Positions 1-6,263 of a DNA stretch of 12,566 nt are shown here, piece after piece. A program made the translations under genes and the position numbers. The stretch is from contig CALBTC010000106.1 in assembly GCA_937967805.1 (NCBI GenBank), positions 1 through 12,566 on the forward strand, read 5' to 3'. The DNA is from an uncultured Anaerolineaceae bacterium (GTDB lineage: Bacteria; Chloroflexota; Anaerolineae; Promineifilales; Promineifilaceae). The stretch's first letter is position 1; the number at the start of each line of letters is the position of its first letter. The notes beneath the pieces were generated by a model. That model did no database searches. It was not told where the DNA came from and saw nothing but the letters and a program-made list of their open reading frames with translations.

Positions 1-2
1 AT

Positions 3-2048
3 TTTACCGATGAAATTGCCTCGATTGCCCACCGCCTGCGCGAATCGCTCCAGCCGGCTGGGCTAATTGTGCTGGTGCAGCTCGACGAGGATGTGCAAAT
101 GGTGGCCCGCAGCACGACCAAAGCGGTGGACGTGGCCGCTGTGGCCCGCGCTTTTGGCGGCGGCGGGCACAGCCGGGCGGCGGCGGCACGCATCAAAGAC
201 CGGCCGCTGGATGAAGTGCAGCCGGAGGTCGTCGCCGCGCTCTCCCAGGCCATCGAGCCGCTGGTGCGCGTCACCGATTTGATGTCCCACGGCGTGCAGA
301 CGGTGCCGCCGGAGATGCTGGTGCGCGAAGCGGCCGTTCTCATGCAGCGTTTTGGTTATGAAGGTTACCCGGTGGTGACGGAGCCGGCGGGCGAGCTGGT
401 GGGGCTGCTCACCCGGCGTGCCGTGGACCGGGCGATGAGCCACGAGATGGCCGACGTGCCCGTCGAGCGCATCATGAAAAAAGGATCGGTGACGGTACGG
501 CCGTCTGACGCCATCGACACCGTGCAGCAAAAAATGCTCAACGAAAACTGGGGCCAGATTCCCGTCCTGCCGGAAGAGGCCCAGGCCGACGGAGCCGCCC
601 GGCCCATCGGCGTCGTGACCCGCACCGATTTGCTCAACTATCTTTTCCAGCCGCCCAGCAAACAAGAGGAACGCGATATGCGCCGGCGCATGTTGGAGAT
701 GCTGCCGCCCGTCCTGTGGCAAATGGTTTTGGCCATCAGCGAAACGGCCGATGAGCTGGACCTGCCGCTCTACTTTGTCGGCGGGCTGGTGCGCGACCTG
801 CTGCTGGGCAAACCGCCCACGGATTTGGACATGGTCGTCGAGGGGGACGCCATTAAGCTGGGCAAGATGCTGGCCCAACGCTTTGGCGGCGAGACGCGCA
901 GCCACAGGCGGTTTGGTACGGCCAAATGGCTGCTGGATGAAGGGGTGTGGACGGCCGTCTTGCAGCGCAATAAAGAAGTGGCCCAACAGGAGTGGCCTGC
1001 GCTGGCCGCAAGCGACCTGCCGCCCACGATTGATTTTGTCACCGCCCGCACCGAATTTTATACCGAGCCCACGGCGCTGCCGGAGGTGTCCCACGGCTCG
1101 ATTAAGCTGGATCTGCACCGGCGCGACTTTGCCATCAACACCCTGGCGGTGCGGCTGGACGGCGCGTTTTTGGGCCAACTGCTCGACTTTTACGGCGGGC
1201 AGCAAGATTTGGAAGATGGCGTCATTCGCGTTTTGCACAGCCTGAGCTTTGTCGATGACCCCACGCGCATTTTGCGCGCCGTGCGGCTGGAGCAGCGGCT
1301 CAACTTCCGCATCGAGCCGCGCACCCTGGAGCTCATCGAGGATGCCCTGCCGCTGCTGGATCGGGTCTCCGGCGCGCGCATTCGCCACGAGATTGAGCTG
1401 ACGCTGCAAGAGGCGGATCCCACGGCGGCATTGTCGCGCCTGGCCGAGCTGGACGTTTTGACACACATTTACGAAGGCTTGGTCTGGCTGCCGGAAACGG
1501 CCGTCTTCTTCCAGCGCGTGCCCCAATTTTGGCAGGAGCCCCCCTGGGCCGAATGGCTGGCAGAGGAAACGCCGCTGTTTACCTACTTTGCCCTGTGGCT
1601 GGCGGCGCTGCCCCAGGTAGACCAGCGCGGCGCGATGCGGCGGCTGCGCGTGCGCAAAGCGACGATGACCGACGTGCTGGCCTGCGGTCGCGTGCGCCGC
1701 GAATGGGTCACCCTGCCCGCTGATCTTAAGCCGAGCGAGGTGGTGCAGTTGATGCGGCCGTTTCCCATCCGTGTTTTGCTGGTGGGGCGCATCTTGCTGG
1801 CGGGCTGCCCGGCGGCACAGCTCATTGAGCGCTATTTGCAGGAGTGGCGCGGGGTGAAAACGGCCGTTACCGGCCACGATCTGCGTGAAATGGGGCTGAA
1901 GTCCGGGCCGCAGTACGGCATCCTGCTGGACAAACTGCTGGCCGCCCGCCTGGACGGCGAAGTCACCAGCGAAGCCGAAGAACGCGCCTTGCTTGACAAG
2001 CTCCTGGCAGAAGCCTCCTCCCAAACTAATCACGAATACCACGAATAG
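3..2048 (+). CDS. Poly(A) polymerase / CCA tRNA nucleotidyltransferase with DHHA1 and CBS domains (5' end outside window)
   Basis: The frame is open from the left window edge (first full codon at 3), so the N-terminus, presumably a DHH phosphoesterase domain, is missing; 681 residues are visible. Domain order: DHHA1 with a GGGGHSRAAAA nucleic-acid-binding motif near 156-188; two CBS domains at about 270-443 and 470-645; then a class II nucleotidyltransferase head with FVGGLVRD (774-797) and the metal-binding DLD (822-830), RRDFAINTLA (1119-1148), DPTRILRAVR (1257-1286), and a C-terminal tRNA-binding helical part ending with TGHDLREMGLKSGP-like sequence (about 1868-1909). By family knowledge such DHH-CBS-PAP fusions add A or CCA to tRNA 3' ends in the cytoplasm; which nucleotides this one adds cannot be told. 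About 30 residues are inserted between FGTAKWLL and IDFVTART. The last residues NHEYHE and the TAG lie inside the intergenic repeat starting at 2029, so the original C-terminus was probably replaced by repeat sequence. Confidence 0.9.
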   Translation, partial: FTDEIASIAHRLRESLQPAGLIVLVQLDEDVQMVARSTTKAVDVAAVARAFGGGGHSRAAAARIKDRPLDEVQPEVVAALSQAIEPLVRVTDLMSHGVQTVPPEMLVREAAVLMQRFGYEGYPVVTEPAGELVGLLTRRAVDRAMSHEMADVPVERIMKKGSVTVRPSDAIDTVQQKMLNENWGQIPVLPEEAQADGAARPIGVVTRTDLLNYLFQPPSKQEERDMRRRMLEMLPPVLWQMVLAISETADELDLPLYFVGGLVRDLLLGKPPTDLDMVVEGDAIKLGKMLAQRFGGETRSHRRFGTAKWLLDEGVWTAVLQRNKEVAQQEWPALAASDLPPTIDFVTARTEFYTEPTALPEVSHGSIKLDLHRRDFAINTLAVRLDGAFLGQLLDFYGGQQDLEDGVIRVLHSLSFVDDPTRILRAVRLEQRLNFRIEPRTLELIEDALPLLDRVSGARIRHEIELTLQEADPTAALSRLAELDVLTHIYEGLVWLPETAVFFQRVPQFWQEPPWAEWLAEETPLFTYFALWLAALPQVDQRGAMRRLRVRKATMTDVLACGRVRREWVTLPADLKPSEVVQLMRPFPIRVLLVGRILLAGCPAAQLIERYLQEWRGVKTAVTGHDLREMGLKSGPQYGILLDKLLAARLDGEVTSEAEERALLDKLLAEASSQTNHEYHE

Positions 2049-2277
2049 ACGAATATCACGAATTTATTTTTCAGACATTAACCGCAGTATGGAGACCTTT
2101 GGAATGACAGGTGTGGTGTTTGTGCAGCTAACACGGCCGTTTTTCCCAACATCCTCCCCCTGTCATTCCGAGTGTAACGAGGAATCTTTCACCATATCCA
2201 GTCGTAAGATTCCTCACTGCGTTCGGAATGACAAAAGAATCTATTCGTGTTATTCGTTTATTCGTGCCATTCGTGAT
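2029..2277. repeat. Nested inverted-repeat element of ACGAAT units around a second hairpin
   Basis: Outer arms 2029-2063 and 2243-2277 are 35 bases each, reverse complements with 4 mismatches; each is built from four ACGAAT (or ATTCGT) units separated by 2-3 bases. Inside lies a second inverted pair, 2161-2188 and 2206-2233 (28 bases, 5 mismatches, 17-base loop), beginning TGTCATTCCGAG and ending CGGAATGACA. All five inner mismatches are transitions, and three of them leave G-U pairs in RNA, so pairing seems partly maintained. An additional GGAATGACA lies at 2101-2109 and one ACGGCCGT at 2133-2140. There is no ORF of note, no transposase and no clear target duplication. It fills most of the 342-base gap between the nucleotidyltransferase and the regulator and could be a non-autonomous mobile or REP-like element; a role as terminator for the upstream gene is possible. 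Confidence 0.75.
2161..2233. repeat. Inner hairpin of the nested element
   Basis: Arms 2161-2188 and 2206-2233 fold into a long stem with a 17-base loop. The ends TGTCATTCCGA / TCGGAATGACA and GGAATCTT / AAGATTCC pair perfectly, while the variable middle carries the mismatches. The arms contain no T-run outside the stem on either strand, so an intrinsic terminator is not clear. Confidence 0.75.
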
Positions 2278-2321
2278 GAAATGCTTCTTAAATAGCAGTA
2301 GCCTGCAATTTCGGATAGGGC

Positions 2322-2327
2322 TATAAT
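2322..2327 (+). promoter_or_regulatory. Possible -10 box (TATAAT) of the regulator gene
   Basis: A perfect TATAAT lies 63 bases upstream of the ATG at 2391, in an AT-rich patch just right of the repeat element. No convincing -35 hexamer stands 16-18 bases upstream, so this rests on the -10 alone. It would give a leader of roughly 55 bases. Confidence 0.35.
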
Positions 2328-2390
2328 TTTCATAGTAATCGGCTCAACTATCCTGCTGTCCTGCAAATCTTACCCCGATTACAAAAGCCC

Positions 2391-3080
2391 ATGATTCGAA
2401 TTATTGTTGTTCACCAAACACGCCTGATTGCCAGCCTGATTGCTTCTGTATTAACCGAAGAGGAAGGCATTTACGTGGTAGGCCTGGCCACCTCGGTTGA
2501 AGAAGCGCTGGGCAAGGTGGAACGCAGCAACTGTAACATGTTGCTGGTTGCTGCCACGCTGCCCAACCAGGGGGCGCTCAACCTTACCCGTGAAATGGTC
2601 AAGCTGGACCCCACCGTCAAGGTGATGGTCATCGGCATGCCCGATTCAGAGAACATGATTTTGCAATACGTCATGGCGGGGGCGGCCGGTTACGTGCTGC
2701 AAGACGTGACCACAGAGCGGCTGCTGGAAAACATTTGGGCGGCGCACAATGAAAAGGCCCTCATCTCGCCGGACATTGCCGCCAAGCTGATTACCCAGCT
2801 GGCGGAATTGGCCCGCGTCTCCTCGCAGCAGGCGCTGGACCCGCTGGCGGTGGAAGAACTAACGCCGCGCGAGCGGGACGTGCTCAACCTCATCGGCGAG
2901 GGGATGACCAACCAGGAGATTGCCGAGCAGTTGGTGGTGGAGGTGGGCACCGTCAAGACGCACGTGCACAATATTCTCAAAAAGCTGGACGTGGCCAACC
3001 GTGAAGAAGCGGCCGCTTTTCTGCCATTTTTAGAAGATGAAACAAGTGACGGTCCGGAAACGGCCGTTTCCGACACCTGA
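2391..3080 (+). CDS. LuxR/NarL-type regulator with a degenerate (pseudo-)receiver domain
   Basis: 229 residues. Residues 1-120 have the receiver fold pattern (MIRIIVVHQTR start, GAAGYVLQD near 97-105) and 154-212 form a LuxR-type helix-turn-helix (ELTPRERDVLNLIGEGMTNQEIAEQL, then VGTVKTHVHNILKKL). The NarL family normally binds DNA after Asp phosphorylation by a histidine kinase. Here the acidic pair is H8-Q9, the phospho-acceptor position is A54 (LLVAATLP), the Thr/Ser switch position is G82, and the conserved Lys is Q104. So all phosphorylation residues I can align are lost, and the protein is probably controlled by another input or is constitutively active. No Shine-Dalgarno is visible before the ATG. 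The C-terminal 20 residues are a loose acidic tail encoded partly by an 18-base palindrome (3055-3072). It stands alone; no kinase is adjacent on this strand. Confidence 0.88.
   Translation: MIRIIVVHQTRLIASLIASVLTEEEGIYVVGLATSVEEALGKVERSNCNMLLVAATLPNQGALNLTREMVKLDPTVKVMVIGMPDSENMILQYVMAGAAGYVLQDVTTERLLENIWAAHNEKALISPDIAAKLITQLAELARVSSQQALDPLAVEELTPRERDVLNLIGEGMTNQEIAEQLVVEVGTVKTHVHNILKKLDVANREEAAAFLPFLEDETSDGPETAVSDT
3055..3072. repeat. Perfect 18-base palindrome CGGAAACGGCCGTTTCCG
   Basis: The sequence equals its own reverse complement over 18 bases and contains the octamer ACGGCCGT (3060-3067). It lies within the last codons of the regulator gene, encoding part of PETAVSD, eight bases before the stop codon ends. 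It is the best example of the extended form of the dispersed octamer. With no T-run following, it is not an obvious intrinsic terminator. Confidence 0.85.
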
Positions 3081-3186
3081 TCCACAACCTCTATCCCGTT
3101 CTATACCCCATCTCTCTATCCTGACCCATTCCAGTTCACTCCTTTTTTTCCATACTTAGGGTGCATTCATACTTGAACAATGTTTC

Positions 3187-3259
3187 ACCGCGAAGGACGC
3201 AAAGTGCGCAAAGCTTCCCTTATTTTATGCTTTGTGTTCTCTGCGCTCTTTGCGGTTTG
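3187..3259. repeat. Imperfect inverted repeat upstream of the YflT-like gene
   Basis: The left arm starts ACCGCGAAGGACGCAAAG (about 3187-3214) and the right arm ends CTCTGCGCTCTTTGCGGT (about 3230-3257). Over 28 bases they are reverse complements with about 7 mismatches, mostly transitions. It ends only a few bases before the AGGAGAG ribosome binding site at 3261-3267. Related-looking sequence (CTCCGCGCCTCTGCGTTAAA) precedes the HIT gene at 8861-8880. Confidence 0.55.
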
Positions 3260-3260
3260 A

Positions 3261-3267
3261 AGGAGAG
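3261..3267 (+). promoter_or_regulatory. Ribosome binding site AGGAGAG, fixing the start at 3272
   Basis: AGGAGAG is followed by a four-base spacer and ATG at 3272. The frame remains open upstream to an ATG at 3161, but that stretch is translation of the intergenic repeat (residues such as CVLCALCGLKERV), so the later ATG is the true start. Confidence 0.8.
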
Positions 3268-3271
3268 AGTT

Positions 3272-4180
3272 ATGCACGTCGTCATGAGTGCCTTTTCAGA
3301 ACTGGACCATGCAGAAACGGCCGTCACTGACCTGCAAGAAGCCGGCTTCAACCCGGACAAAATCGGCGTTCTCATGCGCCGTGATCTGGTGCAGCCGGCA
3401 GAAGCCGACGAGGCGCTGATGGGGGCCGGCATGGGCGCTTTGGCCGGAACGGCCGTTGGCGGGCTGTTTGGCTTGCTTGTCGGTGCTACCGCCATCACCG
3501 TACCTATCTTTGGCCCAATTTTGGCCAGCGGCCTGGTAGCCACCACGCTGGGCGGCGCGGCTACCGGGGCCGTTTACGGCACGCTGCTGGGCCTGGTGAT
3601 CAAGCTGGGGCTCATGGGCGAAGATGCCCAATTTTATACCGACACCCTGGCCAATGACGGCGTTATCGTTTTGGTAGAGGCCCGCGGCGAACGGGCGGCG
3701 GAGGCGTGGCGCATCATGCACCAGGCAAAAGCCACCCGCACCCAAAGCACCATTTTGGGCCAGTCACAAAACACGTCGATTGCCATGCCGGTAATTGGCC
3801 TGTTCCCCGATTCTGAAGAGGCCAGCGAGGCCATGCAGCAGCTTTTGGCGGAAGGCATTGAAAAGGAAGAGATTTACCTGATTGATACGATGAATATGAA
3901 GGAAACGAAGCGGCAAGACGGCCGTTTCCCTTACCTGTATGCCCCCAAACCCCTGGGCGTACCCCCCATGCCTGCGAACCCGGCCGAAGTGAATCGCCAA
4001 ACGGCCGAAGCCCGCCTGACGAGATTGGGCATCGACGAAGCAGACGCACCCTTTTACCTGGACGCGGTGCGGCAGGGTGGAGCGTTGCTGATTGTAACGA
4101 CGGATGATAAAGAAGAGGCAGCCACCAGCCGCACCGTGATGAAAGCAATGGACGTTCAGCAAATAGCAGCTCCGGCATAA
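3272..4180 (+). CDS. YflT-like (general stress protein 17M-type) two-module protein with glycine-rich hydrophobic insert
   Basis: 302 residues from the ATG chosen by its ribosome binding site. Two related modules can be seen: residues 3-150 start with VVMSAFSELDHAETAVTDLQ and end with DAQFYTDTLANDGVIVLVEA, and residues 172-295 start with MPVIGLFPDSEEASEAMQQL and end with DAPFYLDAVRQGGALLIVTT. Such alpha/beta modules resemble the YflT (general stress 17M) fold, whose biochemical role is not established. In the first module, residues about 51-112 are an alanine/glycine-rich stretch (GAGMGALAGTAVGGLFGLLVG, GGAATGAVYGTLLGLVIKLG) like the glycine-zipper segments of membrane-inserting proteins. In the second module that place holds a charged, proline-rich linker (207-240). 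I infer a stress-related, possibly membrane-associated protein. It is probably transcribed alone. Confidence 0.75.
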   Translation: MHVVMSAFSELDHAETAVTDLQEAGFNPDKIGVLMRRDLVQPAEADEALMGAGMGALAGTAVGGLFGLLVGATAITVPIFGPILASGLVATTLGGAATGAVYGTLLGLVIKLGLMGEDAQFYTDTLANDGVIVLVEARGERAAEAWRIMHQAKATRTQSTILGQSQNTSIAMPVIGLFPDSEEASEAMQQLLAEGIEKEEIYLIDTMNMKETKRQDGRFPYLYAPKPLGVPPMPANPAEVNRQTAEARLTRLGIDEADAPFYLDAVRQGGALLIVTTDDKEEAATSRTVMKAMDVQQIAAPA

Positions 4181-4210
4181 TTCAGTATCTGAATAAAACG
4201 AACCATCTTT

Positions 4211-4250
4211 ACGACGCGGCGTGGGGGCAAAGACCAATGCGCTGCGTCGT
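4211..4250. repeat. GC-rich hairpin between the YflT-like gene and the antiporter
   Basis: Arms 4211-4221 (ACGACGCGGCG) and 4240-4250 (CGCTGCGTCGT) pair over 11 positions with one G-T pair; the loop is 18 bases. It lies 30 bases after the stop of the YflT-like gene, where a terminator would be expected, but no T-run follows. A smaller hairpin, ATTCAG-TAT-CTGAAT at 4180-4194, overlaps the last base of that stop codon. Confidence 0.5.
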
Positions 4251-4300
4251 TTGCACGCGAAATGAAGGAACATGAGCGCAAGCTCAACACCATGAATGAA

Positions 4301-4355
4301 AATCCACAGATTATACAGATTATTTTATCTGCGAAATCTGTATAATCTGTGGATT
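4301..4355. repeat. Perfect 21-base inverted repeat before the antiporter
   Basis: Arms 4301-4321 and 4335-4355 are exact reverse complements (starting AATCCACAGATTATACAG), separated by a 13-base AT-rich loop. The right arm ends 8 bases before the ribosome binding site at 4363-4368, so the hairpin would lie in the leader of the antiporter mRNA if transcription starts upstream. The stretch 4294-4321 matches 8810-8837, upstream of the HIT gene, at 24 of 28 positions, so it is a dispersed element. Confidence 0.85.
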
Positions 4356-4362
4356 ATTTTCG

Positions 4363-4368
4363 AAGGAG
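4363..4368 (+). promoter_or_regulatory. Ribosome binding site AAGGAG for a GTG start
   Basis: AAGGAG is followed by a six-base spacer and GTG at 4375. No ATG in the same frame is equally well placed, so the GTG start is well supported. Confidence 0.75.
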
Positions 4369-4374
4369 TTTGCT

Positions 4375-6225
4375 GTGCACGAACATTTATTGATAGGCGT
4401 TGCCGCCGTAGTGGTATTAGGCGTTCTGGCCCAATGGTTGGCCTGGCGGCTGCGACTGCCTTCGATTTTGTTGCTGTTGATGATTGGCCTGGTGGCCGGG
4501 CCAATGACGGGCTTGCTCTCACCGGAAGAGGTGTTGGGGGATTTATTGTTTCCCCTCGTTTCTTTGGCGGTGGGCTACATTTTATATGAGGGTGGTTTAA
4601 GCTTACGCATCAAAGAGCTGCGTGAAGTTGGCGGTGTGGTGTTTAGCCTCACCAGCGTCGGCGTGGCCGTGACCTGGGTGTTGGGGGCGCTGGCAGCCCA
4701 CTATTTGCTCCAGCTCACCTGGCCTATTGCCATTTTGCTGTCGGCCGTTCTTGTTGTTACCGGCCCCACGGTGATTGGCCCGCTGCTGCGCCAGATTCGA
4801 CCCACAGGCAAAACAAACGCCATTCTCAAGTGGGAAGGCATTCTCATCGATCCGATTGGCGCGGTGCTGGCGGTGCTGGTGTTCGAGGCTATCTTGTCTG
4901 AACAGCTGCAGCAGGCACCGATGATCATTGCTCGCGGCGTACTCCTTACGGCGCTGGTGGGTGTGGTGGTAGGTCTGCTGGCGGCCGGCGTGATGTGGCT
5001 GGTGCTGTCGCGCTACTGGGTGCCGGACCAACTGCACAACGGCGTTTCACTGATGTTTGTAACCACCGCTTTTGTCATTAGCGATCTGCTGCATCCGGAA
5101 TCTGGCTTGCTGGCGGCAACGGTGATGGGATTTGCGCTGGCTAATCAACGGCAGGTGCCCATCAAGCAAATTGAAGAGTTTAAGAAAAACATCCGCGATT
5201 TGCTGATTGCCGGGCTGTTTATTATTTTGGCGGCGCGGCTCTCCTGGAGCGATTTTGCCCAGATTGTGTGGTGGCAAGGGGCGTTGTTTGTGGCGTTTCT
5301 GGTGCTGCTGGTGCGGCCTGCGGCCGTTTTCATTTCCACCTTGCGCGCCGATCTATCCGTAAAAGAGAAAACGTTTCTTTCCTGGATGGCTCCGCGGGGC
5401 ATTGTGGCGGCAGCGGTGGCCTCGCTGTTTTCCTTGCGCCTGGAAGAAGCGGGGTTTGCCGGGTCTGAGGCGCTTGTCTCGCTCACGTTCCTGGTCATTT
5501 TGTCCACCGTGGTTATCTATGGCCTTACGGCTTCTCCGCTGGCCCACTGGTTGGGCATTGCCGAGGATGAACCGCAGGGTGTATTGTTCATGGGGGCACA
5601 TAAATTTGTGCGGGAGCTGGCCCAACTGCTGCAAGCACACGACGTTCGGGTGGCGCTGGTGGACTCTAACTGGCGCAACCATTCGGCGGCACGGATGGCC
5701 GGCCTGACATCTTACTATGGCAAGGCGTTGGATGAGACTGTGTTGGAGTCGATTGAGCTGACAGGCATCGGCCGTTTTTTGGCGATGACGTCTAATGATG
5801 AGGCCAATGCGCTGGCGGTGCTCCACTTTGCCGAGGAGTTGGGCCGGTCAGAGGCGTATCAACTTCAGGCAGGCGATGCGGTGGACCACAGTGCTGAACA
5901 GCGGGTGCCGCGCCATCTGCACGGCCGTATTCTGTTTAAACCGGCGCTTACTTATGCCCAACTGCACACGCTGTTTGATGAAGGGGCCCAGCTAAAATCG
6001 ACGTCGCTCACTCAGGAATTTAGCTACAAAGATTTCCAGGCAAAACATCCGGAGACGGCCGTTTCCCTCTTCCTTATCACCAAAAACGACCGGTTAGCTA
6101 TCTTCGCTGCCGATGGCGAGGTGATCCCTAGAGCCGGGGATACGTTAGTTAGCCTGGTGGCAGAACCGGAACAGAAAGACATCTTTAGAAATAACGACAA
6201 AGAAAGGGAACGGGTTACGCTGTAG
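4375..6225 (+). CDS. NhaP-like cation/proton antiporter with C-terminal TrkA-N (RCK-like) domain
   Basis: 616 residues, GTG start. Residues 5-390 are a run of about a dozen hydrophobic segments typical of the monovalent cation:proton antiporter superfamily. The discontinuous helix reads TGPTVIGPLLR (129-139) and the ion-binding helix EGILIDPIGA (154-163). The carboxylate D159 is present, but the residue before it is I rather than the N or D of the ND/DD motifs, and the usual TDP of NhaP is TGP. Residues about 402-490 form a Rossmann-type TrkA-N-like domain (VLFMGAHKFVRELAQLL, VALVDSN, FLAMTSNDEANALAV), which in relatives binds nucleotides and gates transport. Residues 515-600 look like an RCK-C-like beta domain ending in GEVIPRAGDTLVSLV. 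The predicted role is Na+ or K+/H+ exchange across the cytoplasmic membrane under nucleotide control; ion and stoichiometry are unknown. The gene stands alone and converges on the PEP-binding gene with 24 bases between stops. Confidence 0.9.
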   Translation: MHEHLLIGVAAVVVLGVLAQWLAWRLRLPSILLLLMIGLVAGPMTGLLSPEEVLGDLLFPLVSLAVGYILYEGGLSLRIKELREVGGVVFSLTSVGVAVTWVLGALAAHYLLQLTWPIAILLSAVLVVTGPTVIGPLLRQIRPTGKTNAILKWEGILIDPIGAVLAVLVFEAILSEQLQQAPMIIARGVLLTALVGVVVGLLAAGVMWLVLSRYWVPDQLHNGVSLMFVTTAFVISDLLHPESGLLAATVMGFALANQRQVPIKQIEEFKKNIRDLLIAGLFIILAARLSWSDFAQIVWWQGALFVAFLVLLVRPAAVFISTLRADLSVKEKTFLSWMAPRGIVAAAVASLFSLRLEEAGFAGSEALVSLTFLVILSTVVIYGLTASPLAHWLGIAEDEPQGVLFMGAHKFVRELAQLLQAHDVRVALVDSNWRNHSAARMAGLTSYYGKALDETVLESIELTGIGRFLAMTSNDEANALAVLHFAEELGRSEAYQLQAGDAVDHSAEQRVPRHLHGRILFKPALTYAQLHTLFDEGAQLKSTSLTQEFSYKDFQAKHPETAVSLFLITKNDRLAIFAADGEVIPRAGDTLVSLVAEPEQKDIFRNNDKERERVTL

Positions 6226-6227
6226 CT

Positions 6228-6263
6228 GCTTACACGGTAGGGTAAGCTTTTACTTCGTAAAAG
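6228..6263. terminator. Overlapping small hairpins between convergent genes
   Basis: Two alternative stems lie between the antiporter stop (6225) and the end of the PEP-binding gene: GCTTAC/GTAAGC (6228-6233 with 6242-6247) and CTTTTAC/GTAAAAG (6247-6253 with 6257-6263). The second overlaps the PEP gene's TAA on the minus strand. Both are short and lack a clear T-run, so a bidirectional terminator is only a suggestion from position. Confidence 0.35.

Noticed and set aside
63..2042. Long open frame on the minus strand opposite the nucleotidyltransferase (659 codons)
   Set aside because: It is a GC-rich mirror of a clearly conserved plus-strand gene; its translation is Gln/His/Arg-rich with no recognisable domain.
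2029..2277. CRISPR-like array from the regular ACGAAT units
   Set aside because: Units are six bases with 2-3 base gaps, far too short, and arranged as inverted arms, not as repeats with unique spacers.
3143..3149. T-run after the regulator gene as an intrinsic terminator
   Set aside because: No stem directly precedes it; the nearest palindrome (3055-3072) ends 70 bases earlier.
3161..3271. N-terminal extension of the YflT-like protein from an upstream ATG
   Set aside because: The 37 extra residues translate the intergenic inverted repeat, and a good ribosome binding site stands directly before the ATG at 3272.
3714..4273. Minus-strand open frames opposite the YflT-like gene
   Set aside because: They overlap a supported gene, lack domains and ribosome binding sites, and read partly through the downstream hairpin.
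4301..4355. Inverted repeat as ends of an insertion sequence
   Set aside because: The 13-base loop leaves no room for a gene and no target duplication is seen; it is better called a hairpin repeat.
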